Below are positions 6,711 to 12,543 of a DNA stretch of 17,327 nt, one piece after another (the stretch's first letter is position 1; each line of letters begins with the position of its first letter). The notes beneath the pieces were generated by a model. That model did not search any database. It had not been told where the DNA came from and saw nothing but the letters and a program-made list of their open reading frames with translations. Location of the stretch: the NCBI GenBank assembly GCA_015655615.1, contig JAATES010000028.1, positions 1 through 17,327 of the forward strand, written 5' to 3'. Source of the stretch: Actinomycetales bacterium. GTDB taxonomy: Bacteria; Actinomycetota; Actinomycetes; Actinomycetales; Cellulomonadaceae. The translations under genes and the position numbers were made by a program.

Positions 6711-8383
6711 TCGACACCCACCACGCAGGATGCCGCCTCCACCCCGGATGGCAGTCTCACCACGTCCAGGCCAGCGGCTCGGGCCCACTGCACCACTGTC
6801 TCGGGAACGCTGGGGTCCGCATGCTCATCGCAGATCAGGGTCACCGTGTCCGTCGCGGCGCCGAGCTGTCCGTGGATGTCTGCCAGTGCCGCGGGCAGAT
6901 CGGCCTGACTGCCATCGGTCTCGAGGATGGTCACCTGCACGTGGCGGATGGCCTCGGCCGCCCGGTCAGCCGCTTCATCCGCCCCGGCTCCCGACGCGAG
7001 CTGGACGGCCGCGAGCGCCGCGATCAGGTGTGCATCGGTCGAATTCCTGCCCCGGAGGGAATGGACCCTGACGCCGCAATGCCATCCGATCTTCTCCGCA
7101 CGCGCCGCAAGGGAGGGGTCCTCGGCGATCCGGCCTGAGATGACCAGCACCTCCCTCCCGTGGGCATCGACGATCGCCCGCCTGAGTTCGGCATCGGCGA
7201 TGGCACCGGTCTGCGACCAGAGCGCCACACCTCCAAGCGCTGCGATATCGGACAGCAGCCGCGGTGACGACGTGATGCCGACGACTCCCCAGGGGCGATC
7301 CGCCACCGGATCGCTGACCCGGTGCACCACCACCTGCGACAGCTGCCATCCGAGGGCCACGGCGATGGCCGCCGCCGGGTCGTCGGTGTGGACGTGGACC
7401 CGCACACTGCGATCCTCCCGGTCACCGGGGGATCCGACCACAACCGAATCCCCGATCTCCGTCAGTGAGGACTGCAGCCTGGAAGCCGCCACGGCGTCAG
7501 CGGGCTCATCGACGTGTGGGTCACAGCCGCCGCGTTCAGCGAGGTACATCACCTCGAAGGCTGGGCCCTCCAGAATGCCACCGTGATCGGCTGCGGGGCC
7601 GCGATGCTGCCCGGCATCCCGCCGGATGCACTGGCAGTCCTGATCCGGGTCGCCGTCGATCACCGATGCCGACCACTCGCTCACCGACAGCGGGATCTGA
7701 GTCACGTCACGGCCCGTGTCACCGTTGACCACGCTTTGCAGTCCCTCCAGGACCAGCAGGAGTCCCACCGCGCCCGAGTCCACGACATGCGCCGTGCGTA
7801 GCGCGGAAAGCTGATCCGGGCTGGCGTCGACGGCTTTCCGGGCGCCTGCCACTGCGGCGTCGATCAGCGTCGAGAGTCGCCATGAATCCTTCTCCAGCAC
7901 GGCCGCCGCCGCGGCCGCCGCCTCACCTGCCGCAGAGAGGATGGTGCCGGGGACCGGCCGGGCGACCGCCGCGCGAGCCCGGTCAGCGCCCTCGATCAGC
8001 CCCGCGACGAGATCCCGCCCCTCCAGCTCCGAGGAGGCCGCCCGTCCCGAGCTGGACACCTGGGCCGGATGGCGAGCGGCGGCGCCGATGGCAAGCCCCC
8101 GCAAGAACTCACCGAGGATGACCCCGGAATTGCCCCGTGCACCTGCGGAGGCACCACTCGCGAATGAGCGCAGGGTCCCGACCGCATCATCGCCCTTCTG
8201 GCGCGCAGTGATCGCCTCGGCGCCGTGGGACAGGGTGAGCCACATGTTGGTGCCGGTGTCGGAATCGGCCACGGGGAAGACGTTCGCAGCGTCGAGTCGT
8301 TCGCGGGACTGCTTCAGGCGGCCGACGGACTCTCGCGCCCAGGCCCTCACATGCTCGGCGGTCAGGTGCGTGATCCCGGTCAT
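6707..8383 (-). CDS. DAK-domain (YloV/FakA-like) kinase family protein
   Basis: The 558-residue protein is a DAK2-domain family member related to Bacillus YloV and staphylococcal FakA, the ATP-binding subunit that phosphorylates FakB-bound fatty acids. The N-terminal DhaL-like domain shows NVFPVADSDTGTNM, the metal/ATP-binding segment (canonically VPDGDTGTN), and GASAGARGNSGVILGEF. A middle domain has FEVMYLAERGG and VRVHVHTDDP, and an EDD/DegV-like C-terminal region follows. No fakB-like partner gene lies in the window, so fatty acid kinase activity is inferred from the family. The position beside recG and near rpmB matches Bacillus yloV-recG. I choose ATG 8383; GTG 8395 is four codons earlier, but GGGAGA there abuts it directly. 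Its TGA overlaps recG. Confidence 0.88.
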   Translation of the reverse strand: MTGITHLTAEHVRAWARESVGRLKQSRERLDAANVFPVADSDTGTNMWLTLSHGAEAITARQKGDDAVGTLRSFASGASAGARGNSGVILGEFLRGLAIGAAARHPAQVSSSGRAASSELEGRDLVAGLIEGADRARAAVARPVPGTILSAAGEAAAAAAAVLEKDSWRLSTLIDAAVAGARKAVDASPDQLSALRTAHVVDSGAVGLLLVLEGLQSVVNGDTGRDVTQIPLSVSEWSASVIDGDPDQDCQCIRRDAGQHRGPAADHGGILEGPAFEVMYLAERGGCDPHVDEPADAVAASRLQSSLTEIGDSVVVGSPGDREDRSVRVHVHTDDPAAAIAVALGWQLSQVVVHRVSDPVADRPWGVVGITSSPRLLSDIAALGGVALWSQTGAIADAELRRAIVDAHGREVLVISGRIAEDPSLAARAEKIGWHCGVRVHSLRGRNSTDAHLIAALAAVQLASGAGADEAADRAAEAIRHVQVTILETDGSQADLPAALADIHGQLGAATDTVTLICDEHADPSVPETVVQWARAAGLDVVRLPSGVEAASCVVGVE

Positions 8384-8426
8384 GACCTGCGTCACTCTCC
8401 CTGTCTCGTCGACCTGCGATCTGATC

Positions 8427-8472
8427 GTGCAGCAGTCCCGTGGTGCAGCAGTCCCGATGCCCTGCAGTCACG
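8427..8472. repeat. Three tandem 16-bp repeats upstream of the DAK-recG operon
   Basis: GTGCAGCAGTCCCG occurs at 8427-8440 and again at 8443-8456, a perfect 14-base repeat with a 16-base period. A third, degenerate copy (10 of 14 matches) follows in the same phase at 8459-8472. The array lies 44 to 89 bases upstream of ATG 8383, where a promoter for the DAK-recG-rsmD operon would be expected. A period of 16 is not a whole number of helical turns. Function is unknown; an operator array is one possibility. Confidence 0.55.
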
Positions 8473-8519
8473 ACGTCCCTCGGCCCTGGAACCTCGTAGG
8501 CAGCACCGGATCGTGCGCC

Positions 8520-8591
8520 CGACACCGACGACGGTGCCCTCCAGTGTCTCCCACACCTCGGTCATCGCGTGAGAACGACGGGTCGGTGTCG
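8520..8591. repeat. 10-bp inverted repeat with 52-bp spacing
   Basis: CGACACCGAC at 8520-8529 is the exact reverse complement of GTCGGTGTCG at 8582-8591. The 52 bases between contain no clear element. It may pair in an RNA from either strand or be a pair of half-sites; in GC-rich DNA it may also be chance. Confidence 0.3.
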
Positions 8592-8645
8592 CGCAGCAGG
8601 CAGACCACGGCGATGATCTGCCCCGGCTTCTGTGGGGACTCGCAC

Positions 8646-8674
8646 ACGCCAGGGCGTGAAGTCCTGGGGACTTG
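8646..8674. repeat. Two adjacent short hairpins at the rpmB promoter
   Basis: CACGCC-AG-GGCGTG (8646-8659) and AAGTCC-TGG-GGACTT (8660-8674) are two perfect 6-bp inverted repeats placed end to end. The second one runs into the TTGAGC -35 element of rpmB, so protein binding here could affect RNA polymerase access. They could instead terminate an RNA coming from either side. Confidence 0.45.
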
Positions 8675-8701
8675 AGCCGCGCCGCCAGTTCGGCTAGTCT
8701 G
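8673..8701 (+). promoter_or_regulatory. rpmB promoter (-35 TTGAGC, -10 TAGTCT)
   Basis: TTGAGC at 8673-8678 and TAGTCT at 8696-8701 are separated by exactly 17 bases and match the housekeeping sigma consensus of Actinomycetota (TTGAC and TANNNT). Transcription would begin near 8708 and give a leader of about 110 bases before rpmB. It is the most convincing -35/-10 pair in the window. Confidence 0.65.
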
Positions 8702-8738
8702 TCGTAGTTGCCCCAACTCGATTGAGGCACTTGTGTGC

Positions 8739-8795
8739 GCGGACGACCAAGGCCGGGCACCCCACCATGACTTCGCGGACGCTCCGGTGTCCGCG
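8739..8795 (+). promoter_or_regulatory. rpmB 5' leader with alternative hairpins
   Basis: CGCGGACG occurs twice in the leader, at 8739-8746 and 8774-8781. Each copy can pair with the single GTCCGCG at 8789-8795; the nearer copy makes a 7-bp stem with an 8-base loop. The two pairings exclude each other. The structure ends 11 bases before the AGGAGA ribosome binding site (8807-8812). Autogenous control by a ribosomal protein, as known for other r-protein leaders, is a plausible inference. Confidence 0.4.
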
Positions 8796-8816
8796 TACCG
8801 ACGATCAGGAGAAACC

Positions 8817-9008
8817 GTGGCTGCCAACTGCGACGTCTGCGGCAAGGGCCCGAGTTTCGGGCACAGTGTCTCGCACTCCCACGTGCGTACCAAGCGCCGC
8901 TGGAACCCGAACATCCAGCGAGTGCGTGCCATCGTGAAGGGCTCGCCCAAGCGTCTCAACGTGTGCACGTCGTGCCTCAAGGCCGACAAGGTCGTGCGGT
9001 CGGCCTGA
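8817..9008 (+). CDS. rpmB: 50S ribosomal protein bL28, zinc-binding form
   Basis: The 63-residue product begins (M)AANCDVCGKGPSFGHSVSHS, followed by RTKRRWNPNIQRVRAIV, the bL28 signature, and ends NVCTSCLKADKVVRSA. CxxC pairs at residues 5-8 and 50-53 mark the zinc-binding (C+) form. It is an early-assembling large-subunit protein. GTG 8817 is preceded by AGGAGA with four bases between; residues encoded further upstream do not resemble the family. It has its own promoter and is followed by a strong hairpin terminator, so it is monocistronic, divergent from the DAK-recG operon. Confidence 0.97.
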   Translation: MAANCDVCGKGPSFGHSVSHSHVRTKRRWNPNIQRVRAIVKGSPKRLNVCTSCLKADKVVRSA

Positions 9009-9025
9009 GCCACCACCCCTCGTCA

Positions 9026-9057
9026 GAGCCCGTGTGAGTCTGAACTCACACGGGCTC
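9026..9057 (+). terminator. Hairpin terminator of rpmB
   Basis: A perfect 14-bp stem, GAGCCCGTGTGAGT (9026-9039) and ACTCACACGGGCTC (9044-9057), closes a CTGA loop 18 bases after the rpmB stop. No T-run follows, which is common for actinobacterial terminators. It is the strongest hairpin in any intergenic region of the window. Confidence 0.8.
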
Positions 9058-9104
9058 CGTCATGTCCGGATCAGTGCGCCACGTGCCGCGTCGGGCGCAG
9101 CTGG

Positions 9105-9118
9105 CCTCCCCAGGGAGG
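9105..9118. promoter_or_regulatory. Palindrome upstream of the GNAT gene
   Basis: CCTCCC-CA-GGGAGG is a perfect 6-bp inverted repeat. It abuts TTGGCC (9119-9124), a possible -35, which is 17 bases before CACGCT (9142-9147); that hexamer ends six bases before ATG 9154. The placement suits an operator, but the promoter match is weak. Confidence 0.3.
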
Positions 9119-9153
9119 TTGGCCCCAGCACTCCTGCGTGGCACGCTTGCAGC

Positions 9154-9669
9154 ATGGACGGGGAACTTGAGGAGTTTGTGGTCCGGCAGGCCGTCGTCGC
9201 CGACGCTCCGTCGATCGCGCGCGTGCACATCGCGGCCTGGCGTCATGCGGCCTCGGATGCGGCCCAAGCCGACTACCTGGCGTCGCTGGACCAGTCCGAG
9301 CGGGCTGAATACTGGCGTGGCGTGCTCGAGTCACGCCACGCCACCACCTGGATCGCCGCCTCAGATCGTCGTGTGCTCGGCTTCGCCTCGCTCGGGGACT
9401 CGCGCGACGAGGATGCCGGACGCCGAACGCTGGAGCTGTACGCGATCTACCTCGATCCCGAGGTCTGGGGACGAGGCGTTGCGCGGAACCTCATGCGGAC
9501 CCTGCTCGATGACGTCCCTGCTGGCTCTCCCCTGACGCTGTGGGTGCAGGCTGACAATGTCCGGGCGCGCCAGTTCTATCGGCGCCATGGCTTTACGTCC
9601 GATGCCACGGAACGCAGCATCGACATCGGAGGCATCGCCGTTCTGGAGGTCCGGTATCGTCGCGGTTGA
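9154..9669 (+). CDS. GNAT family N-acetyltransferase
   Basis: The 171-residue protein is a single-domain GNAT enzyme that transfers an acyl group from acyl-CoA to an amine. It starts with VRQAVVADAPSIARVHIAAW (10-29), a usual GNAT first helix, has the core strand TLELYAIYLDPEVWGRGVARNLM (92-114) with the CoA-binding WGRGVA, and ends with LWVQADNVRARQFYRRHGF (129-147), the motif B asparagine/tyrosine segment. The substrate cannot be inferred. ATG 9154 gives the expected N-terminus; no ribosome binding site precedes it, so a leaderless start is possible. It lies after the rpmB terminator and converges on thiL with 21 bases between stops. It is not obviously related to the GNAT half of the fusion gene at 2379. 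Confidence 0.88.
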   Translation: MDGELEEFVVRQAVVADAPSIARVHIAAWRHAASDAAQADYLASLDQSERAEYWRGVLESRHATTWIAASDRRVLGFASLGDSRDEDAGRRTLELYAIYLDPEVWGRGVARNLMRTLLDDVPAGSPLTLWVQADNVRARQFYRRHGFTSDATERSIDIGGIAVLEVRYRRG

Positions 9670-9690
9670 TTCCCGACTGCCTCCCCGCTC

Positions 9691-10722
9691 TCAGGCCGAA
9701 CGGAAGTGGTCCCACCCGCTCTGCGCGGCTGGGACCTCGCCCTCCACGGTGACCAGGGGCGGGCTGTCCTGCCCCGGCTCGCCCGTGGGCGGAGACGCCG
9801 CGCTCACGACCCTACCGATGCGGGTGAATCCCGGCGGCACGATCGCATCGGGAGGGAGGGTGGCCAACATGCCGTGGTCCTCACCCCCGGCAAGGAGCCA
9901 GTGCCGTACCAGGTCGTCATGGCCATCGGGTCCGGCGCTGAGAACATGCGCGACCACCCGGAGCTCGGAGACGTCCGACAAGAATGCGGCCAACGGGTCC
10001 AACAAGTCGATCGTGACCCCGCTGGCGGCCGCGATCCTCCCGGCGTCCCTGACTAGCCCGTCCGACAGGTCGATCATCGCCGTGGCTCCCGCGCGCGCCG
10101 CGACGACACCGGAGGCGATCGGCGGGTCCGGGCGCACGAAGGCTCCGATGACAGGGGCGAGGACGCGGTCGGTCGCATCGCGACCCTGCTCCAGGCTCAT
10201 CAACCCGGCGGCGGACCAACCTCGGAGACCCGCATGAATGACCTGGTCGCCCACGCTCGCTCCGGATCGCAGCACCGGATCGCGGCCTTGCAGATCGCCG
10301 TGCACCGTCACCGCCACCACGATCACCGGGCCTGCTGACAGATCCCCGCCCACGATCTCGACACCGTACTTCGAGCACGCCGCCGCCATGCCCCGGGCGA
10401 GGTCCTCCACCCAGGCGACTGCAGTCGTTGGCGGCAGCACCAGGGCGACCACCACGCTCGTGGGCTGCGCTCCCATGGCCGCTGCGTCAGCCAGATTCTG
10501 CATGATGGCCCGCCACCCGATGTCCGCCCCCGAACTCCAGGCCCTGCGGAAGTGGTGGTCCTCGACCAGGACATCCGTCGACACCGTGAAACGGGCATCC
10601 GGCGCGGCGACGACGGCCGAGTCGTCACCGGGCCCCACCAGCGCCCGCGGAGTGGCACCCAGGAGCGGGATGAACCGTGCGAGCAGTGCCTGCTCGGACA
10701 ACTCGGCGACGGTCAGCAGCAT
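9691..10722 (-). CDS. thiL: Thiamine-monophosphate kinase
   Basis: ThiL phosphorylates thiamine monophosphate to the active cofactor thiamine diphosphate. The 343-residue protein shows the PurM-like fold signatures: ALVGPGDDSAVV near residue 28, TVSTDVLVEDHHFRR, MQNLADAAAMGAQPTS, EIVGGDLSAG, MIDLSDGLVRDAGRIA and the C-terminal LAGGEDHGMLATLP. The Asp-rich GDD, STD and GGDLS motifs bind the metals and ATP. ATG 10722 matches the family start; there is no ribosome binding site, but TAGGCT lies exactly six bases upstream, indicating a leaderless mRNA. It is divergent from the DUF3515 lipoprotein gene with only 43 bases between starts. Confidence 0.97.
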   Translation of the reverse strand: MLLTVAELSEQALLARFIPLLGATPRALVGPGDDSAVVAAPDARFTVSTDVLVEDHHFRRAWSSGADIGWRAIMQNLADAAAMGAQPTSVVVALVLPPTTAVAWVEDLARGMAAACSKYGVEIVGGDLSAGPVIVVAVTVHGDLQGRDPVLRSGASVGDQVIHAGLRGWSAAGLMSLEQGRDATDRVLAPVIGAFVRPDPPIASGVVAARAGATAMIDLSDGLVRDAGRIAAASGVTIDLLDPLAAFLSDVSELRVVAHVLSAGPDGHDDLVRHWLLAGGEDHGMLATLPPDAIVPPGFTRIGRVVSAASPPTGEPGQDSPPLVTVEGEVPAAQSGWDHFRSA

Positions 10723-10728
10723 GGTACG

Positions 10729-10759
10729 AGCCTACTGTCAGGCCCCGAGTGTGTACGGT
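10729..10759. promoter_or_regulatory. Back-to-back leaderless promoters of thiL and the DUF3515 gene
   Basis: Within a 43-bp gap, TAGGCT (minus strand, 10729-10734) ends six bases before the thiL ATG and TACGGT (plus strand, 10754-10759) ends six bases before the DUF3515 GTG. The two -10 elements are 19 bases apart, so each -35 region falls on or next to the other -10. The two polymerases would compete for the same DNA. Confidence 0.5.
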
Positions 10760-10765
10760 GGGCAG

Positions 10766-11254
10766 GTGAGTTCTCAGCGCTGGCCGCGTCGTGCCCTGAA
10801 GCTCCTCACCGCTGTGACGGCGAGCGTCGTGACCACGGTGGCCCTCGGAGGCTGTTCACCGACGATCGCCGTGCCGGTGGCAAGCCAGGCGACCGATCCG
10901 CTGTGCGCGATGGCCGTGCTCAATGCCCCGGACACGCTGATGGACCTCCCGCAACGACAGACCACCAGTCAGGCCACCACCGCCTGGGGCGACGCCGGCC
11001 AGGCGATCACGTTGCGCTGCGGTGTGGAGCAGCCCGGTCCCAGCACGGAGTGCCTGTCGATCACCACGTCCAAGGTCACCTATGACTGGATCGCCTCGCA
11101 GACGCTCACCGGGTGGATCTTCGTGACCTACGGGCGTGACCCCGCGCTGGAGGTCCGGGTTCCCACGGCCGCTGGCCTGGAACAGCCGTCAGCCGTGCTC
11201 ACCGACCTCGCTCCTGCGGCCCAGGCGCTTCCGGTCTCGGCCTCCTGCGAATAG
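10766..11254 (+). CDS. DUF3515 family lipoprotein
   Basis: This 162-residue protein has a basic N-terminus (RWPRRALKL), a hydrophobic segment and the lipobox LGGC, with the modified cysteine at residue 30, so it is predicted to be an exported lipoprotein anchored in the membrane. The rest matches DUF3515: PLCAMAVL, TTAWGDAGQAITLRCGVEQPG and TYGRDPALEVRVP, with further cysteines at 47, 85, 96 and 161 that may form disulfides. The function of the family is unknown. It lies between thiL and ddl on the opposite strand, the same arrangement I recall for Rv2980 in M. tuberculosis. GTG 10766 has a TACGGT -10 six bases upstream. Confidence 0.85.
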   Translation: MSSQRWPRRALKLLTAVTASVVTTVALGGCSPTIAVPVASQATDPLCAMAVLNAPDTLMDLPQRQTTSQATTAWGDAGQAITLRCGVEQPGPSTECLSITTSKVTYDWIASQTLTGWIFVTYGRDPALEVRVPTAAGLEQPSAVLTDLAPAAQALPVSASCE

Positions 11255-11269
11255 GTGCCCAGGCGGTCC

Positions 11270-12451
11270 TCACCGCAGGCCGAGCGGACGCTCCAAGGCG
11301 AGCTGAAGCAGCTCGTCGAGGAGGTCGGCATAGCCCACTCCGGTACGGTCCCACATGCGCGGATACATCGAGAACGGTGTGAAGCCGGGCATGGTGTTGA
11401 TCTCGTTGACGACGACGGAACCATCCGGCCGGACGAAGACGTCGACCCGGCTCAGTCCCTCCGCGCCGACGGCCTCGAAGGTCTGCACCGCGAGCTCACG
11501 AACCCGCGCGATGACCTCGTCTGGCAGGTCGGCGGGGCAGGACAGCCGCACGCTGGCCTCGTCGAGGTACTTGGCCTCGAAGTCGTAGAACGTGTGGGCG
11601 GCGTCCGTCACCACGATCTCGCCGGGCAAGGATGCCCGGGCACGCTGCCCCTCGCGGCCGCCGAGCACCGCGCACTCGATCTCCCGGCCGACGATCCCCG
11701 CTTCGATCACGAGCTTGGGATCGTGGCGATGCGCCTCGGCGATGGCTGCGGGTAGGTCGGCCAGATCGGTCACCCGGCTGATCCCCAGGCTCGATCCCGC
11801 CCGAGCGGGTTTGACGAAGAGCGGGAGCCCGAGCGGTTCCAGCGCCGCCAGCACCCCGGCCCGGTCCCGCTGCCACTGGCCCGGCAAGACGGTGACGAAC
11901 GGTCCGACCGGAATGCCCTGGCCCGCCAGCACGACCTTCATGAAGTGCTTGTCCATGCCCACGGCAGAGGCGAGGACCCCGGAGCCGACGTACCGCACAT
12001 CGGCCATCTCCAGCAGACCTTGCAGCGTGCCGTCCTCGCCGAAGGGCCCGTGGAGCAGCGGCAGTACGACGTCCACGTTGCCGAGCTCGCGCGGGAACTC
12101 CCCGCGGTCGAGCACCCGCAGCTCACGCTGCCCGGTGCCCATCGGGAGGATCACCTCGCCACCGGACGCTGCGGTGACCTCGGGGAGCCGCCCGGAGTGG
12201 ATCTCCCAGAGCTCAGGGGTGTCCGCCACCAGGACCCAGTGGCCCTCCCGGGTGATCCCCACCGGGACGACGTCGTAGCGGTCCCGGTCGATGGCCCGCA
12301 TCACGCCGGCCGCCGTCGCGCAGGAGATCGCATGCTCTCCCGAACGGCCGCCGAACAGCAGCAGGACACGCGGACGGCGGACGCCTCCGGTGGTGGCGGA
12401 GCCGGCGATCTCCGGGACGGGCAACTGCGATGAGGGCACGACCTGACCCAC
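11270..12451 (-). CDS. ddl: D-alanine--D-alanine ligase
   Basis: Ddl makes the D-Ala-D-Ala dipeptide for peptidoglycan precursors in the cytoplasm. The 393-residue protein shows the ATP-grasp order: VLLLFGGRSGEHAIS (29-43), HGPFGEDGTLQGLLEM (134-149), GMDKHFMK (165-172), VKPARAGSSLGIS (213-225), the omega loop TFYDFEAKYLD (287-297), and NEINTMPGFTPFSMYPRMW (349-367). The omega loop keeps the Lys-Tyr pair (294-295) typical of D-Ala-D-Ala rather than D-Ala-D-Lac ligases. I choose GTG 12451; GTG 12439 is possible, and longer forms would overlap the divergent neighbour's promoter. TACGAT at 12480-12485 is a candidate -10. It converges with the DUF3515 gene, 15 bases between stops. Confidence 0.95.
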   Translation of the reverse strand: MGQVVPSSQLPVPEIAGSATTGGVRRPRVLLLFGGRSGEHAISCATAAGVMRAIDRDRYDVVPVGITREGHWVLVADTPELWEIHSGRLPEVTAASGGEVILPMGTGQRELRVLDRGEFPRELGNVDVVLPLLHGPFGEDGTLQGLLEMADVRYVGSGVLASAVGMDKHFMKVVLAGQGIPVGPFVTVLPGQWQRDRAGVLAALEPLGLPLFVKPARAGSSLGISRVTDLADLPAAIAEAHRHDPKLVIEAGIVGREIECAVLGGREGQRARASLPGEIVVTDAAHTFYDFEAKYLDEASVRLSCPADLPDEVIARVRELAVQTFEAVGAEGLSRVDVFVRPDGSVVVNEINTMPGFTPFSMYPRMWDRTGVGYADLLDELLQLALERPLGLR

Positions 12452-12479
12452 CTTCGATTCGGCGTTGGATGCAGAACTG

Positions 12480-12485
12480 ATCGTA
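12480..12485 (-). promoter_or_regulatory. Candidate -10 element for ddl
   Basis: TACGAT on the minus strand fits TANNNT and lies 28 bases before the chosen GTG, leaving a leader of about 20 bases with only a weak GAAG ribosome binding site. No good -35 is visible. Confidence 0.35.
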
Positions 12486-12514
12486 CCGGTCCACTCCGCG
12501 ACCCGGCCCAGCCA

Positions 12515-12537
12515 CGCCTGACGAGGCGAACTAGGGT
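12515..12537 (+). promoter_or_regulatory. Leaderless-type promoter and small hairpin before the CGS-like gene
   Basis: TAGGGT (12532-12537) ends exactly six bases before ATG 12544. Three bases upstream of it, CGCCT-GACG-AGGCG (12515-12528) forms a perfect 5-bp inverted repeat in the spacer region, where a repressor could bind. No -35 of good quality is seen. Confidence 0.45.
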
Positions 12538-12543
12538 GGATCC

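Larger units (their letters stand above)
8384..8816. other. 433-bp non-coding regulatory gap between the DAK gene and rpmB
   Basis: I see no supported gene here. The gap holds, in order, three tandem 16-bp repeats (8427-8472), a widely spaced 10-bp inverted repeat (8520-8529 and 8582-8591), two adjacent short hairpins (8646-8674), a good rpmB promoter (8673-8701) and the structured rpmB leader. It is by far the longest gene-free stretch in the window. In Bacillus a yloU (Asp23-family) gene lies between rpmB and yloV; I find nothing resembling it here. Confidence 0.7.

Noticed and set aside
8392..8565. Small minus-strand open frame beginning MTEVWETLEGTVVGV in the large gap
   Set aside because: The first 20 residues look protein-like, but the rest is basic, cysteine-rich and low in coding bias; there is no ribosome binding site or leaderless -10.
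11270..12451. Phe in the Ddl omega loop (YDF instead of YDY), possibly a D-Ala-D-Lac ligase
   Set aside because: The specificity residue is the Tyr after Lys in EAKY, as in E. coli DdlB Lys215-Tyr216, and it is retained. Mycobacterial Ddl also has Phe at the other position.
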